Notes: generated by a model not told the origin, from the sequence alone. 64,000 nucleotides of DNA from Sphingobacteriaceae bacterium (GCA_947463785.1 CANHRG010000007.1:30013-94012), one strand, 5' to 3'. Shown: positions 39,588 through 48,586, counted from the stretch's first letter. Numbers and translations: made by a program.

Positions 39588-42097
39588 AAAGAAGCTTGCT
39601 GATTCTGTTTCTTTTTGGCCTAAGCATCCGCCTGATGGCGCAAACCAGCATCCTCAATTTGGATAAAGGCTGGCAATTTAATCAACAGGGTCAGAACAAA
39701 ACCTACCCTGCAAAAATTCCGGGCACTGTTCATACCGATTTGCTCCAAAACCAACTCATCCCGGATCCATTTTATGGCGAAAACGAGCATAAGGTTCGCT
39801 GGGTTGAAGATCAAACCTGGGTCTACCAAACTAGCTTCGATCTATCTTCAGCTGTATTGGCTAATGAACATCAAGAACTGGTATTTGAAGGACTCGACAC
39901 CTATGCCAAGGTCTACCTGAACGAACAAGTAATCCTGGAAGCAGATAACATGTTTAGGACCTGGAAAATTCCGGTTAAACAATTATTGAAAGGTAAGAAT
40001 AATCAGTTGCGTATTGTTTTTGAACCCGTTGTTGCTAAAGCCAGAGCCCTGGCTGTTCAATTGCCGTATACCCTTCCGGGAGAAGAAAAAGTGTTTGTAC
40101 GCAAGGCGCAATACCAATTTGGGTGGGACTGGGGACCCAGACTGGTAACTTTCGGCATCTGGAAACCGATAAAACTGATTTGCTGGAACCAGAACAAATT
40201 AGAAGAAGTACAGGTTAGGCAAAAAAGTCTCAATACTGATTTGGCTGAGCTTGAGATTAACTATAAACTGGCTCAAGCTCCCACAAAAGCATTGAATGTT
40301 TCGGGCTCGTTTAGTGACCAAGATACCCGGATAAAAGTTGAAGGACAAATCAAAGCCGGTGAACGTTCGGGATCATTACAGCTATTCATTAAAAATCCAA
40401 AAAAATGGTGGAGCAATGGATTGGGAGAAGCCCATTTGTATCAGCTTAGGCTAAACTTAAACGATGTGAAGCAAGTATTGGACAGCTACCAAACTTCAAT
40501 TGGTTTACGAACCATTGAACTGGTGCAACAGAAAGACAGCATCGGCAGTGGTTTCTATTTTAAATTGAATGGCCAGCCGGTATTTATAAAAGGAGCCAAC
40601 AGTATCCCTACTGATAGTTTTACCCCAAGGACCAGCTACGCAGATTACGAAAATTTGGTTTTGGAAGCCAAAAACCAGCACATGAACATGCTAAGGGTTT
40701 GGGGCGGTGGCATTTATGCCGATGATGATTTTTACGAACTTTGCGACAAAAATGGGCTGTTGGTATGGCAAGATCTGATGTTTGCCGGAAGCCCCTATCC
40801 TGCTGATGCCAATTTCTTGAAAAGTATTGGTGAAGAAATTAAAGATCAGGCAGTTCGTTTACGGAATCATCCCAGCTTAGCCTTATGGTGCGGTAATAAT
40901 GAAATTAGCGAAGGCTGGTTCAATTGGGGCTGGCAAAAACAATACAACTATTCTAAAACCGATTCTGCAAAAATCAAACAAGACTACGATACAACTTTCG
41001 AGCAATTTATTCCTTCGGTTTTAAAAGAAGTAGATCCGGATCGTTTTTATCATCCCTCCTCTCCGGCCAATGGCTGGGGCCGTGAAAAAAGCTACCACGA
41101 AGCCGATGTACATTATTGGGGCGTTTGGTGGGGTATGGAGCCTTTTGAAAGCTACGAGAAAAAAGTAGGCCGGTTTGTTTCAGAGTATGGTTTCCAAGGG
41201 ATGCCTGAGGTCAATAGCCTAAAAAAGCATCTCGCAGAAGCAGATCTAGCATTGTTTTCAAGCGGGCTCAAAAATCACCAAAAGCATGCTAAAGGCTTTG
41301 AGACCATCAGCTCTTACATGGAACGGGAATTTCCGATGCCTAAAAAGCTGGATGACTATGCCTACCTTTCCCAATTGGTGCAGGCCAAGGGAATGAAAAC
41401 AGCCATAGAGGCTCACCGCAGGGCCAAACCCTATTGCATGGGCACTCTATACTGGCAATTGAACGATTGCTGGCCGGTAACTTCTTGGAGCACCATCGAT
41501 TATTACGGAATGCCCAAGGCAGCTCATTATGCATTAAGTTCTTTGTACCAAGATTTGCTCATTAGTGTGGTTCCAAATAAGGAGGGTTACCAAATCCATA
41601 TCGTTTCTGATCTACAAAAAGTTTTCAAAGGACAATTGAAAATACAACTGATCGATGGGAATGGCCAAATCCATTTTCAGCAAACATTACCCGTTGAAGT
41701 TGATAAAAATAGCGCTCAGATTTACGCTACCCTCGGGAAGCAAGATCTTGGGAATTTTGATCCGAAAAGATCGGTTTTATATTGTGAGCTAATCAACAAT
41801 CAGGAAGTGTTGGCCAAGCAGCATTTTTATTTTGTGAAGGATAAGGAATTGGAACTACCGGCGGGTCAAATCAGCATTAAGAAGCTTTCGAATGAAAGTT
41901 TTCTGATCAAAACTGATCAGCTGACTAAGGGAGTATTTTTAGCACGAGAAGGCTGGATTGCGGACCAGAACTATTTTGATCTCTTAGCTGGTGAAGAAAA
42001 ATTAATCCGTTTTAAACCGGCAAAAAATAGCGATAAACCCAATACAATGCCCTCGGTGATAACGCTAAACGAAGTATTGGAAAAGCTAAAAGATTAA
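39584..42097 (+). CDS. Glycoside hydrolase family 2 beta-mannosidase, secreted
   Basis: 837 residues with a signal peptide ending Arg-Leu-Met-Ala-Gln. A jelly-roll sugar-binding domain, an immunoglobulin-like domain and the TIM barrel follow. The acid/base is Glu440 in Trp-Cys-Gly-Asn-Asn-Glu, and the nucleophile is Glu534 in Val-Ser-Glu-Tyr-Gly-Phe-Gln-Gly. The Trp-Asp-Trp-Gly-Pro-Arg segment near residue 184 is typical of the mannosidase subgroup. It would remove beta-mannose from the N-glycan core. It starts at the cutC stop (ATGA overlap), and its stop overlaps the convergent aguA stop. Confidence 0.92.
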   Translation: MKRSLLILFLFGLSIRLMAQTSILNLDKGWQFNQQGQNKTYPAKIPGTVHTDLLQNQLIPDPFYGENEHKVRWVEDQTWVYQTSFDLSSAVLANEHQELVFEGLDTYAKVYLNEQVILEADNMFRTWKIPVKQLLKGKNNQLRIVFEPVVAKARALAVQLPYTLPGEEKVFVRKAQYQFGWDWGPRLVTFGIWKPIKLICWNQNKLEEVQVRQKSLNTDLAELEINYKLAQAPTKALNVSGSFSDQDTRIKVEGQIKAGERSGSLQLFIKNPKKWWSNGLGEAHLYQLRLNLNDVKQVLDSYQTSIGLRTIELVQQKDSIGSGFYFKLNGQPVFIKGANSIPTDSFTPRTSYADYENLVLEAKNQHMNMLRVWGGGIYADDDFYELCDKNGLLVWQDLMFAGSPYPADANFLKSIGEEIKDQAVRLRNHPSLALWCGNNEISEGWFNWGWQKQYNYSKTDSAKIKQDYDTTFEQFIPSVLKEVDPDRFYHPSSPANGWGREKSYHEADVHYWGVWWGMEPFESYEKKVGRFVSEYGFQGMPEVNSLKKHLAEADLALFSSGLKNHQKHAKGFETISSYMEREFPMPKKLDDYAYLSQLVQAKGMKTAIEAHRRAKPYCMGTLYWQLNDCWPVTSWSTIDYYGMPKAAHYALSSLYQDLLISVVPNKEGYQIHIVSDLQKVFKGQLKIQLIDGNGQIHFQQTLPVEVDKNSAQIYATLGKQDLGNFDPKRSVLYCELINNQEVLAKQHFYFVKDKELELPAGQISIKKLSNESFLIKTDQLTKGVFLAREGWIADQNYFDLLAGEEKLIRFKPAKNSDKPNTMPSVITLNEVLEKLKD

Positions 42098-43143
42098 ACC
42101 GCAGGCTCCTGCTGGCTCAGGCAATGGAAACTACCTAACCCCCAAATAATCTCGGTAGAATCAATGCCAATAACCTCCCGATCTTTGAAGCAAGACTGAA
42201 TGATGGATAAAGCCACATCATCCTTTGCACAACGGAAGGTTGGCACAATGACGTGTTTGTTCGAAATGTAGAAATTGGCATAAGAAGCCGGCAAACGCTG
42301 GTCTTCCCAAATTACAGCATCAGGCATGGGCAATTCCACAATATTTAATGATTTGCCGTTAAGCAAACGCATGCCTTTTAATTGTTTCAGGTTATGCTGT
42401 AATAAGGCGTAATTTTCGTCAGTTTTATCTTCTTCAACAACCGTGAGCACGGTATCTTCATTCACAAACCGAACGGTATCGTCAATATGACCATCAGTAT
42501 CATCACCAACCACCCCTTCATCTACCCAAAGGATCTGCTCAACGCCATAAAAATCACGCAAATACTGTTCGATCTGATCTTGATTTAAATGTGGATTACG
42601 GTTTGGATTCAGCAAACAAGCCGTGGAGGTAAGCAAAGTACCTGCCCCATTAAATTCTACCGAACCCCCTTCCATTACAATACCGGGATGAAAAACCGGA
42701 ATGTTGAATTGTTTACCAATTAAAGTCGGGATCACATCATCCAAATCAAATGGCGGATACTTGCCTCCCCAGGCATTGTACCCCCAATCCACAATGACTT
42801 TTTTCTGTTCCGCGTTTGGATTAATTAAAAAAGCCGGACCATGATCACGACACCAGGCATCGTTGGTAGGGTGAAAATAAAACTCCACCTGACTTAAATC
42901 GGCACCAGCCTGCTCAATATATTTTAAAGCAAAGACTTTCATAGCCTCATCGGCTACGTTAATACGCACCTTTTCGCTTTGTGAAAGTACCTTAATAAAC
43001 TGTGCATAATACGGATAAATGGCATCGATCTTTCCGGGCCAACTAGCTTCTTTATGTGGCCAGCTTAGCCAAGTAGCTTCATGGGGAGCAAATTCGGCCG
43101 GAAAATAGTAGCCAAGCTCTTTAGGAGATTTCATACTGCTCAT
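42094..43143 (-). CDS. aguA: Agmatine deiminase
   Basis: 349 residues, guanidine-modifying enzyme fold. Motifs: Trp-Leu-Ser-Trp-Pro-His near residue 26, Trp-Cys-Arg-Asp-His-Gly-Pro, Met-Glu-Gly-Gly-Ser-Val-Glu-Phe, Asp-Thr-Asp-Gly-His-Ile-Asp and the catalytic Cys341 in Gly-Ser-Phe-His-Cys-Leu-Ser-Gln-Gln-Glu-Pro. It turns agmatine into N-carbamoylputrescine. Its ATG overlaps the aguB stop by one base (TAATG), so the pair is coupled. Confidence 0.96.
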   Translation of the reverse strand: MSSMKSPKELGYYFPAEFAPHEATWLSWPHKEASWPGKIDAIYPYYAQFIKVLSQSEKVRINVADEAMKVFALKYIEQAGADLSQVEFYFHPTNDAWCRDHGPAFLINPNAEQKKVIVDWGYNAWGGKYPPFDLDDVIPTLIGKQFNIPVFHPGIVMEGGSVEFNGAGTLLTSTACLLNPNRNPHLNQDQIEQYLRDFYGVEQILWVDEGVVGDDTDGHIDDTVRFVNEDTVLTVVEEDKTDENYALLQHNLKQLKGMRLLNGKSLNIVELPMPDAVIWEDQRLPASYANFYISNKHVIVPTFRCAKDDVALSIIQSCFKDREVIGIDSTEIIWGLGSFHCLSQQEPAV

Positions 43144-44018
43144 TATTCGCCGTCAATGAAACGTTGAGTAATTGGTTGATACGAATCTATACGGCGATCT
43201 CTCAAGAACGGCCAGTGTGTACGGTAATTATCTGTTTTTTGCAGATCCAATTCCTCTACATGTACTTCTTCTGCATCGTGAGAACCTTTATATAACAAAG
43301 TACCGAATGGATTGCTGATAAAAGATCCACCCCAGAATTTCATGGCACCATTTTGCTCAAAACCAACGCGATTTACACTAACTACGTGTACCCCGTTAGC
43401 TACAGCATGGCCACGCTGAATGGTTTGCCAGGCATTGTATTGTTCAGTATTGGTAGCTTCATCCTGTGAAGTAGCCCAACCGATAGCAGTTGGATAGAAC
43501 AAAATTTCGGCACCCATTAAAGCCGTAATTCGGGCAGCTTCTGGATACCACTGATCCCAACAAATCAATACTCCAATAGTGGCAAACTTGGTTTTGAATA
43601 CTTTATAACCCAAATCACCGGGAGTGAAATAAAATTTTTCGTAATAAGCCGGATCGTCCGGAATGTGCATTTTTCGGTATTTACCAAGATAAGCTCCATC
43701 CGCATCTAAAACAGCGGTGGTGTTGTGGTATAAACCCTGTGTGCGTTTCTCAAAAAGCGAAGCAATGATGACCACGCCGAGTTCTTTGGCTACAGCACTC
43801 AGTGCGTCGGTAGATGGACCGGGAATAGTTTCGGCCAAAGAGAAATTATCGTAATTCTCCTCATCACAGAAGTACAAGGAAGTAAATAACTCTTGCAAAC
43901 ACACAATCTGGGCACCTTTAGCAGCTGCCTCACGCGTTTTTTCGATTGCTTTTTGCAGGTTTTCTTCTTTGTTTGCGGTACAGCTCATTTGTACCAATCC
44001 AACGTTTACTTTAGCCAT
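43143..44018 (-). CDS. aguB: N-carbamoylputrescine amidase
   Basis: 291 residues, nitrilase superfamily. The catalytic triad is Glu43 (Leu-Gln-Glu-Leu-Phe), Lys116 (Tyr-Arg-Lys-Met-His-Ile-Pro) and Cys153 (Leu-Ile-Cys-Trp-Asp-Gln-Trp-Tyr-Pro-Glu). It hydrolyses N-carbamoylputrescine to putrescine, CO2 and ammonia. With aguA directly behind, the full two-step agmatine route to putrescine is present. The speA-type arginine decarboxylase is not in the window. Confidence 0.96.
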   Translation of the reverse strand: MAKVNVGLVQMSCTANKEENLQKAIEKTREAAAKGAQIVCLQELFTSLYFCDEENYDNFSLAETIPGPSTDALSAVAKELGVVIIASLFEKRTQGLYHNTTAVLDADGAYLGKYRKMHIPDDPAYYEKFYFTPGDLGYKVFKTKFATIGVLICWDQWYPEAARITALMGAEILFYPTAIGWATSQDEATNTEQYNAWQTIQRGHAVANGVHVVSVNRVGFEQNGAMKFWGGSFISNPFGTLLYKGSHDAEEVHVEELDLQKTDNYRTHWPFLRDRRIDSYQPITQRFIDGE

Positions 44019-44076
44019 CTTTTTGAATTGAGCTGCAAAATTAATTAATTCATCAGAGTTCTCGCAGATAAAAGCA

Positions 44077-44931
44077 TTAATAGGTGTTAGTCATGTCTTC
44101 ATCCACGCAAATAATGAAGTCTGCTTTGTTTTTATTTTCCGCTAAAAGCTTATGGATGTCTTTTTGAGAAACGGTGGTTACTGTGGCTATTTTTAAGGCC
44201 GGATTGGCTTGTTTTAAATACCAAACAATGCCATCGTAATTTTCAGAATGGTAACTTCCGTTGTAATGGATAAACAACTTGCCTGGTGCCCAATTCTTCA
44301 AAATAAAATAAGACATCGTTGCATCTTTCAAGGCTTGAGCTTTGGGCATATTGGGAGTTCCATGACCGGCCATCATAGCCATCATGTTTTTATAGCCGGG
44401 CAATTCCGGATCGTAAGCAATGGGTAATGGAGCTAACCAAGATTTCTCCTCAGCTGTTAAATTGTTAAGTATTTCAAAACCTCCTTTAGAAACCATAGAA
44501 GCATATTTACGGGGTACATTGGTAGCCACAAAAGCTAGTCCTTTTTCTTTGGCAAAATTCACCAAGGGAGCATAATCGGTGGGGTAATTTTTCCATAAGC
44601 GGGCAGCCGTATCCAGACCTTTTGCCGTTAATTTTCCTGCTAAGTATTGGTTAAGCGCATTTTGATTATCCTGCTCAAACATTTCAGCACCTAAAACTAC
44701 TTCTCGTTTTTGCTGGCAATCATTGGTGATTTCCAACTCCATCCAATGGCTAATGGCGTTGTTGTGATATTCGCCAATCAACACTACATCTTTTGAGGAA
44801 AGCAATTGAATCATTTTACCGTAATTGGCTTTCTTACCATCTGCAGTGTACAATACATAAGCGGGTTTAGGTTGACTAAACGCGACTAAGCTCAACAGTA
44901 TCACGGCAAGAGAAAGCAGGTATTTTTTCAT
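44077..44931 (-). CDS. ChaN family exported protein
   Basis: 284 residues with a Sec signal peptide ending Ala-Phe-Ser-Gln. The ChaN/DUF399 core (EreA/Tiki-like fold) has Val-Leu-Ile-Gly-Glu-Tyr-His-Asn near residue 52 and Gly-Ala-Glu-Met-Phe-Glu-Gln-Asp; His-Tyr-Asn-Gly-Ser-Tyr-His-Ser is near the C-terminus. Studied ChaN proteins bind haem and are linked to iron uptake. No lipobox is seen, and no iron-uptake genes are adjacent. Confidence 0.85.
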   Translation of the reverse strand: MKKYLLSLAVILLSLVAFSQPKPAYVLYTADGKKANYGKMIQLLSSKDVVLIGEYHNNAISHWMELEITNDCQQKREVVLGAEMFEQDNQNALNQYLAGKLTAKGLDTAARLWKNYPTDYAPLVNFAKEKGLAFVATNVPRKYASMVSKGGFEILNNLTAEEKSWLAPLPIAYDPELPGYKNMMAMMAGHGTPNMPKAQALKDATMSYFILKNWAPGKLFIHYNGSYHSENYDGIVWYLKQANPALKIATVTTVSQKDIHKLLAENKNKADFIICVDEDMTNTY

Positions 44932-45013
44932 GAATTAATAATTTGATGCTAAGACTAAACTACGATTATTGACTCTAATTACTGAAACGAGGTTTTAAAT
45001 TTCATTACCTTTA

Positions 45014-45529
45014 ATGGATATGGAAACTAAAATCAAATGGCGTTGGAGCCTGTTGCTCGTTCTTTTATCGGGCGCTATCATACAATTTCAGGGCCGAAGT
45101 TTAAAAACAGCATTAAATCCAATTGGCATCGTTGACTTAGAATTAGCCGATACTGCATCTGAATTAAATGCCCTTTTGGCAAACTGGGATAAGGATGTTA
45201 TCCGTTTAAATATCTGGATCGATTTTCTATTTATTATCGCCTATACTTTTTTCTTTATTCAATCAATACGATTAATACTTGCTAATCATCGCTTTAAATG
45301 GCTACAACAGCTGGGGAAAAAACTGATCGTATTGGCTTATGTAGCAGCAATTTTAGATGTGATTGAGAATATGCTGATGCTCGCCAGCATCATGGGGCAT
45401 TATTCAGCCGGTTCGATAATCGCAACTTCAAGTGCAGCCACACTCAAATTTTCAATCATAGCCATCATCTTGATCTATTTGATTGGTTCGCTCTTGTTGA
45501 CACTTAAATCAAAGGAATCACCGAGCTAA
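45014..45529 (+). CDS. Hypothetical four-helix membrane protein
   Basis: 171 residues, not recognised. Four hydrophobic segments span the protein, with charged loops between and a short soluble segment (residues 33-60) that would face the periplasm. The motif Ile-Leu-Asp-Val-Ile-Glu-Asn-Met-Leu in the third helix is striking for its acidic residues inside a hydrophobic stretch. Single gene between two divergent or convergent neighbours. No function suggested. Confidence 0.6.
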   Translation: MDMETKIKWRWSLLLVLLSGAIIQFQGRSLKTALNPIGIVDLELADTASELNALLANWDKDVIRLNIWIDFLFIIAYTFFFIQSIRLILANHRFKWLQQLGKKLIVLAYVAAILDVIENMLMLASIMGHYSAGSIIATSSAATLKFSIIAIILIYLIGSLLLTLKSKESPS

Positions 45530-45534
45530 GAGGA

Positions 45535-46791
45535 TTAAAATCTCCATTTTTGGACCCGATTATTTCCAGCATCAACAATGTACCAATTACCATTTGAATC
45601 TGGGAAAATACCCTTCGGATTATTGAATTTATCAGCCGTATTACCGCTTTGATAACCTGCAACTACCGAAAGCTTATTGGTTGATGCAGTCCATTTCCGC
45701 ACCACACTTGGTGGACCGTTCAAGGTGATGTATAAATTACCCGATGAATCTCCATAGACTCCCATTGGCCCGTAGAAATTATTATCATTATCTTGAATTA
45801 CGGTTGTTCCTGATGTTGCGCCGGCTAGCCACTTTTGTATGCGATTATTTCCAGTATCGGCAATATAAATCGCCCCATCGGCAGCCACATAAACATCATT
45901 TGGCATTCTAAATTCACTTGCCGAGGTGCCGGAATTGCCCGTACCTGCAACAGTTATACCTACGCTAGCACCCGGAGTCCACTTCTGGATGCGATTATTT
46001 CCGGTATCGGCAATGTAAATTGTACCATTTGCATCAATGTACATACCTCTAGGTTCTCTCAACTCTGAAGCACTTGAGCCCTGTCCAGTATTTTTACCTG
46101 CAACCGTAACTGGCGTAGAGGTATTCGCGGTATATTTCAATACACGAGCATAGTCTAATACGTAAATATCACCGTTAGTATGTACATATACTGCTCTTGG
46201 GCTCAAAGGATCAGTAAGAACGTTAGGAATACCTGTTAATGAGCCAGCGACAGTAGTACCCGTAGTAGCGCCCGGAGCCCACTTTTGAATTCGATTGTTG
46301 CCTCCATCTGCTACAAAAATAGCACCTGCCGCATCTACAAAAAGCCCGACCGGGTTTTTTAACTGATTAGCAGCACTACCCATATCGTTTCCTCCTGCAA
46401 CTGTTGTACCGATCCCCAAAGTTTTGAATGAAACTTCGTTTCCATATGCGGTTCCTCCTTTATTTGTTGCATATGCCCTCACATAATATGTGACACTAGG
46501 ATTCAAACCTGTCAATTCACTACCAAATGAACCTACACCTGAACCATCGTTTGTTTTTGTATTTAAGACAATTGTTGGATTTGGACTGGTAGACCAAACC
46601 ACTCCCTTGGAACTAACGACTTCGCCACCATCACTAAGCACTTCGCCACCAGTATAGGCAACATAGGTGCCAAATGAATAGACATCTGTTGTAATTAGGG
46701 TAGCCAGTTTAGGCGAGGAGCTTTCTTTCTTACAAGCAGCCAAACACAAAAAGATGAATGATATAAGGATAGAATTCAGGATTTTTTTCAT
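45535..46791 (-). CDS. NHL-repeat surface lipoprotein
   Basis: 418 residues. Lipobox Leu-Ala-Ala-Cys-Lys-Lys at residues 17-22. Residues 30-125 form a fibronectin-III-like domain (Val-Thr-Tyr-Tyr-Val-Arg-Ala-Tyr-Ala-Thr-Asn). Five to six NHL repeats follow, with the recurring Ala-Asp-Thr-Gly-Asn-Asn-Arg-Ile-Gln-Lys-Trp, forming a beta-propeller. Such propellers usually bind proteins or carbohydrates at the cell surface; the ligand is unknown. Confidence 0.85.
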   Translation of the reverse strand: MKKILNSILISFIFLCLAACKKESSSPKLATLITTDVYSFGTYVAYTGGEVLSDGGEVVSSKGVVWSTSPNPTIVLNTKTNDGSGVGSFGSELTGLNPSVTYYVRAYATNKGGTAYGNEVSFKTLGIGTTVAGGNDMGSAANQLKNPVGLFVDAAGAIFVADGGNNRIQKWAPGATTGTTVAGSLTGIPNVLTDPLSPRAVYVHTNGDIYVLDYARVLKYTANTSTPVTVAGKNTGQGSSASELREPRGMYIDANGTIYIADTGNNRIQKWTPGASVGITVAGTGNSGTSASEFRMPNDVYVAADGAIYIADTGNNRIQKWLAGATSGTTVIQDNDNNFYGPMGVYGDSSGNLYITLNGPPSVVRKWTASTNKLSVVAGYQSGNTADKFNNPKGIFPDSNGNWYIVDAGNNRVQKWRF

Positions 46792-46912
46792 AATTAAGCT
46801 TGTATCAACAAGGTGTACTATCTAAAGATACTACAATTAAACTAGGAATGACCGATTAACTATCGGCCATTCCAAATCACAAAAAAATTGTCCATATTTA
46901 GTAAAACATGAA

Positions 46913-48262
46913 TCAAAACTGATCCAAAACCCCAGCTGCACTTATTTTAAGTTGTTCCTCGTCTAATACATGGTCTTCTAATTTTCCCTGCAAAAAGTCA
47001 TCGTATGCAGCCAAATCGAAATGACCATGCCCGCATAAATTGAATAAAATGGTACGTTCTTCTCCAGCTGCATCAGCTGCTTTAGCCTCACGAATTACCT
47101 GAGCTATGGCATGATTAGCCTCTGGAGCAGGCAAAATCCCTTCGGTCTTGGAGAACAGTAAACCGGCTGAAAAGCATTCCAGTTGTTGCAAAGCCACGGC
47201 TTCTATCAAACCATCTTTCAACAACTGACTGCACAAAGCACTGGCTCCATGGTAACGCAATCCTCCGGCATGGAGGCCCGGCGGCATAAACTCGTGACCT
47301 AAACTGTACATCGGTAATAAAGGTGTATAACCGGCGCTATCTCCAAAATCATAGCCAAATTTACCGCGGGTAAGTTTAGGGCAAGAGGCCGGTTCAACGG
47401 CTATGGCTCTCACCTTGCGTCCGCCTCTCAACATCTCGCCCACAAAAGGAAAGGCAATACCTGCAAAATTAGATCCCCCACCCAATGGGGCAATCACTAT
47501 GTCTGGGTAAGCATCCACTTTTTCGAACTGCTTTTGGGCTTCCAGACCAATCACGGTTTGGTGCAATAGCACGTGATTTAAAACACTACCGAGTGCGTAA
47601 TGGGCTTTTTCATCTTGAGCGGCTACTTCAACAGCCTCGCTGATGGCGATACCCAGAGAACCAATATTTGCCGGATCTTTTGCTAGTTGCGATTTACCAA
47701 CTTCTGTAAGCTCACTTGGCGAAGCATGAACATTTGCTCCAAAAGTTTCCATAATGAGTTTACGATAGGGTTTTTGATCGTAGCTTCCGCGAACCATAAA
47801 TACTTCGCACTCAATACCAAACTGAGCACAAGCAAAGCTCAATGCAGTCCCCCATTGTCCGGCACCGGTTTCGGTTACAATCTTCTTGATGCCTTCCTGC
47901 TTGTTGTAATAGGCCTGAGCTAGGGCCGTGTTGGTTTTGTGCGAACCACTCGGGCTACCACCCTCGTATTTATAAAAAATCTTGGCTTTGGTGCCTAAAG
48001 CCTTTTCCAACCTTTCTGCCCTGATTAAGGGGCTGGGCCTATAAATGGCATAGGCTTCACGGACAGGTTCCGGGATCTCAATGTAAGGTTCGGCACTCAC
48101 TTCTTGTTTAATTAATTCCATCGGAAAGAGAACTTTCAAATCATCTGGACCAATCGGCTGCCTAGTTTGTGGATGCAGTGGTGGCAGGGGTTTATTCATT
48201 AAGTCTGCAGTAATGTTGTAATAATGCGTAGGCATTTCGTCCTTGTTCAAATAAATTTTCAT
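46913..48262 (-). CDS. trpB: TrpB2-type tryptophan synthase beta chain
   Basis: 449 residues from the ATG at 48260-48262; the open frame extends to a TTG 13 codons upstream without family support. PLP Lys109 lies in Gly-Ser-His-Lys-Thr-Asn, the catalytic Glu in Glu-Thr-Gly-Ala-Gly-Gln-Trp-Gly, and the phosphate cup in Gly-Gly-Gly-Ser-Asn-Phe. The extended N-terminus and the C-terminal Leu-Cys-Gly-His-Gly-His-Phe are typical of the TrpB-like (TrpB2) subfamily, which condenses indole and serine and often works without TrpA. No trpA or other trp gene is adjacent. A Trp-rich leader peptide and hairpin upstream suggest attenuation. Confidence 0.92.
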   Translation of the reverse strand: MKIYLNKDEMPTHYYNITADLMNKPLPPLHPQTRQPIGPDDLKVLFPMELIKQEVSAEPYIEIPEPVREAYAIYRPSPLIRAERLEKALGTKAKIFYKYEGGSPSGSHKTNTALAQAYYNKQEGIKKIVTETGAGQWGTALSFACAQFGIECEVFMVRGSYDQKPYRKLIMETFGANVHASPSELTEVGKSQLAKDPANIGSLGIAISEAVEVAAQDEKAHYALGSVLNHVLLHQTVIGLEAQKQFEKVDAYPDIVIAPLGGGSNFAGIAFPFVGEMLRGGRKVRAIAVEPASCPKLTRGKFGYDFGDSAGYTPLLPMYSLGHEFMPPGLHAGGLRYHGASALCSQLLKDGLIEAVALQQLECFSAGLLFSKTEGILPAPEANHAIAQVIREAKAADAAGEERTILFNLCGHGHFDLAAYDDFLQGKLEDHVLDEEQLKISAAGVLDQF

Positions 48263-48332
48263 GATGCTAATTTTTAAAAATGTAAACTGATTATTGAGCA
48301 AGGGAATCGGAGTGAGAATGTCGTTAAACGAC

Positions 48333-48365
48333 GAAGGGTCCGCCCTTTGCTCTGGCAGACCCTTC
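48333..48365 (-). promoter_or_regulatory. Attenuator-type hairpin in the trpB2 leader
   Basis: On the - strand GAAGGGTCTGCC and GGCGGACCCTTC form a 12-bp stem with one G-T pair and a 9-base loop. A second small hairpin (320-332 part, gtcgt / acgac) follows directly. There is no long T-run, so simple intrinsic termination is not certain. Its loop (ctttgct, 48345-48351 on +) can pair, with one bulge, with the leader segment at 48403-48410. Confidence 0.65.
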
Positions 48366-48384
48366 TGAAATAGTTATTAGGCGA

Positions 48385-48471
48385 TTAACGCCATAGTATC
48401 CTAGCACAAGTGACCGCCTGATTGTTCTCAGGGCGCCACCAATTTGCACTTGTAAGATTTAGGAATTTCAT
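48385..48471 (-). CDS. Tryptophan leader peptide of trpB2
   Basis: A 28-codon ORF starting at the ATG 48469-48471 and ending TAA at 48385-48387. It starts Met-Lys-Phe-Leu-Asn-Leu-Thr-Ser-Ala-Asn, then has Trp11-Trp12-Arg-Pro, and ends Ile-Leu-Trp27-Arg. Three Trp in 28 residues, two in tandem, is far above chance. The peptide is read just before a paired RNA segment: acaagtg in codons 7-9 is complementary to cacttgt in codons 20-22, so ribosome stalling at the Trp pair would disrupt that stem. It resembles classic trp leader peptides and the Bacteroid-trp type of leader known from this phylum. Coding status is inferred. Confidence 0.75.
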   Translation of the reverse strand: MKFLNLTSANWWRPENNQAVTCARILWR

Positions 48472-48477
48472 TAATTA

Positions 48478-48508
48478 CAAATATATAGGTAGCAAGCACA
48501 AATCCAAA
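48478..48508 (-). promoter_or_regulatory. Promoter of the trpB2 leader
   Basis: TTTG (48505-48508) and TATATTTG (48478-48485) on the - strand, separated by exactly 19 bases, a full consensus match. The predicted start falls within a few bases of the leader-peptide ATG (48471), so that ORF would have almost no 5' untranslated region. Confidence 0.75.
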
Positions 48509-48586
48509 CATCTTCTTATTAATCTCAGCTAAATTTTAAATAAATTTAGCCACACAACAACAAAAAATTGGTTTAGAGAAACAATC

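Noticed and set aside
48300..48480. SAM, TPP or cobalamin riboswitch upstream of trpB2
   Set aside because: A CTGAGA string recalls TPP aptamers, but the rest of the conserved core is missing; the Trp-rich ORF explains the region better.
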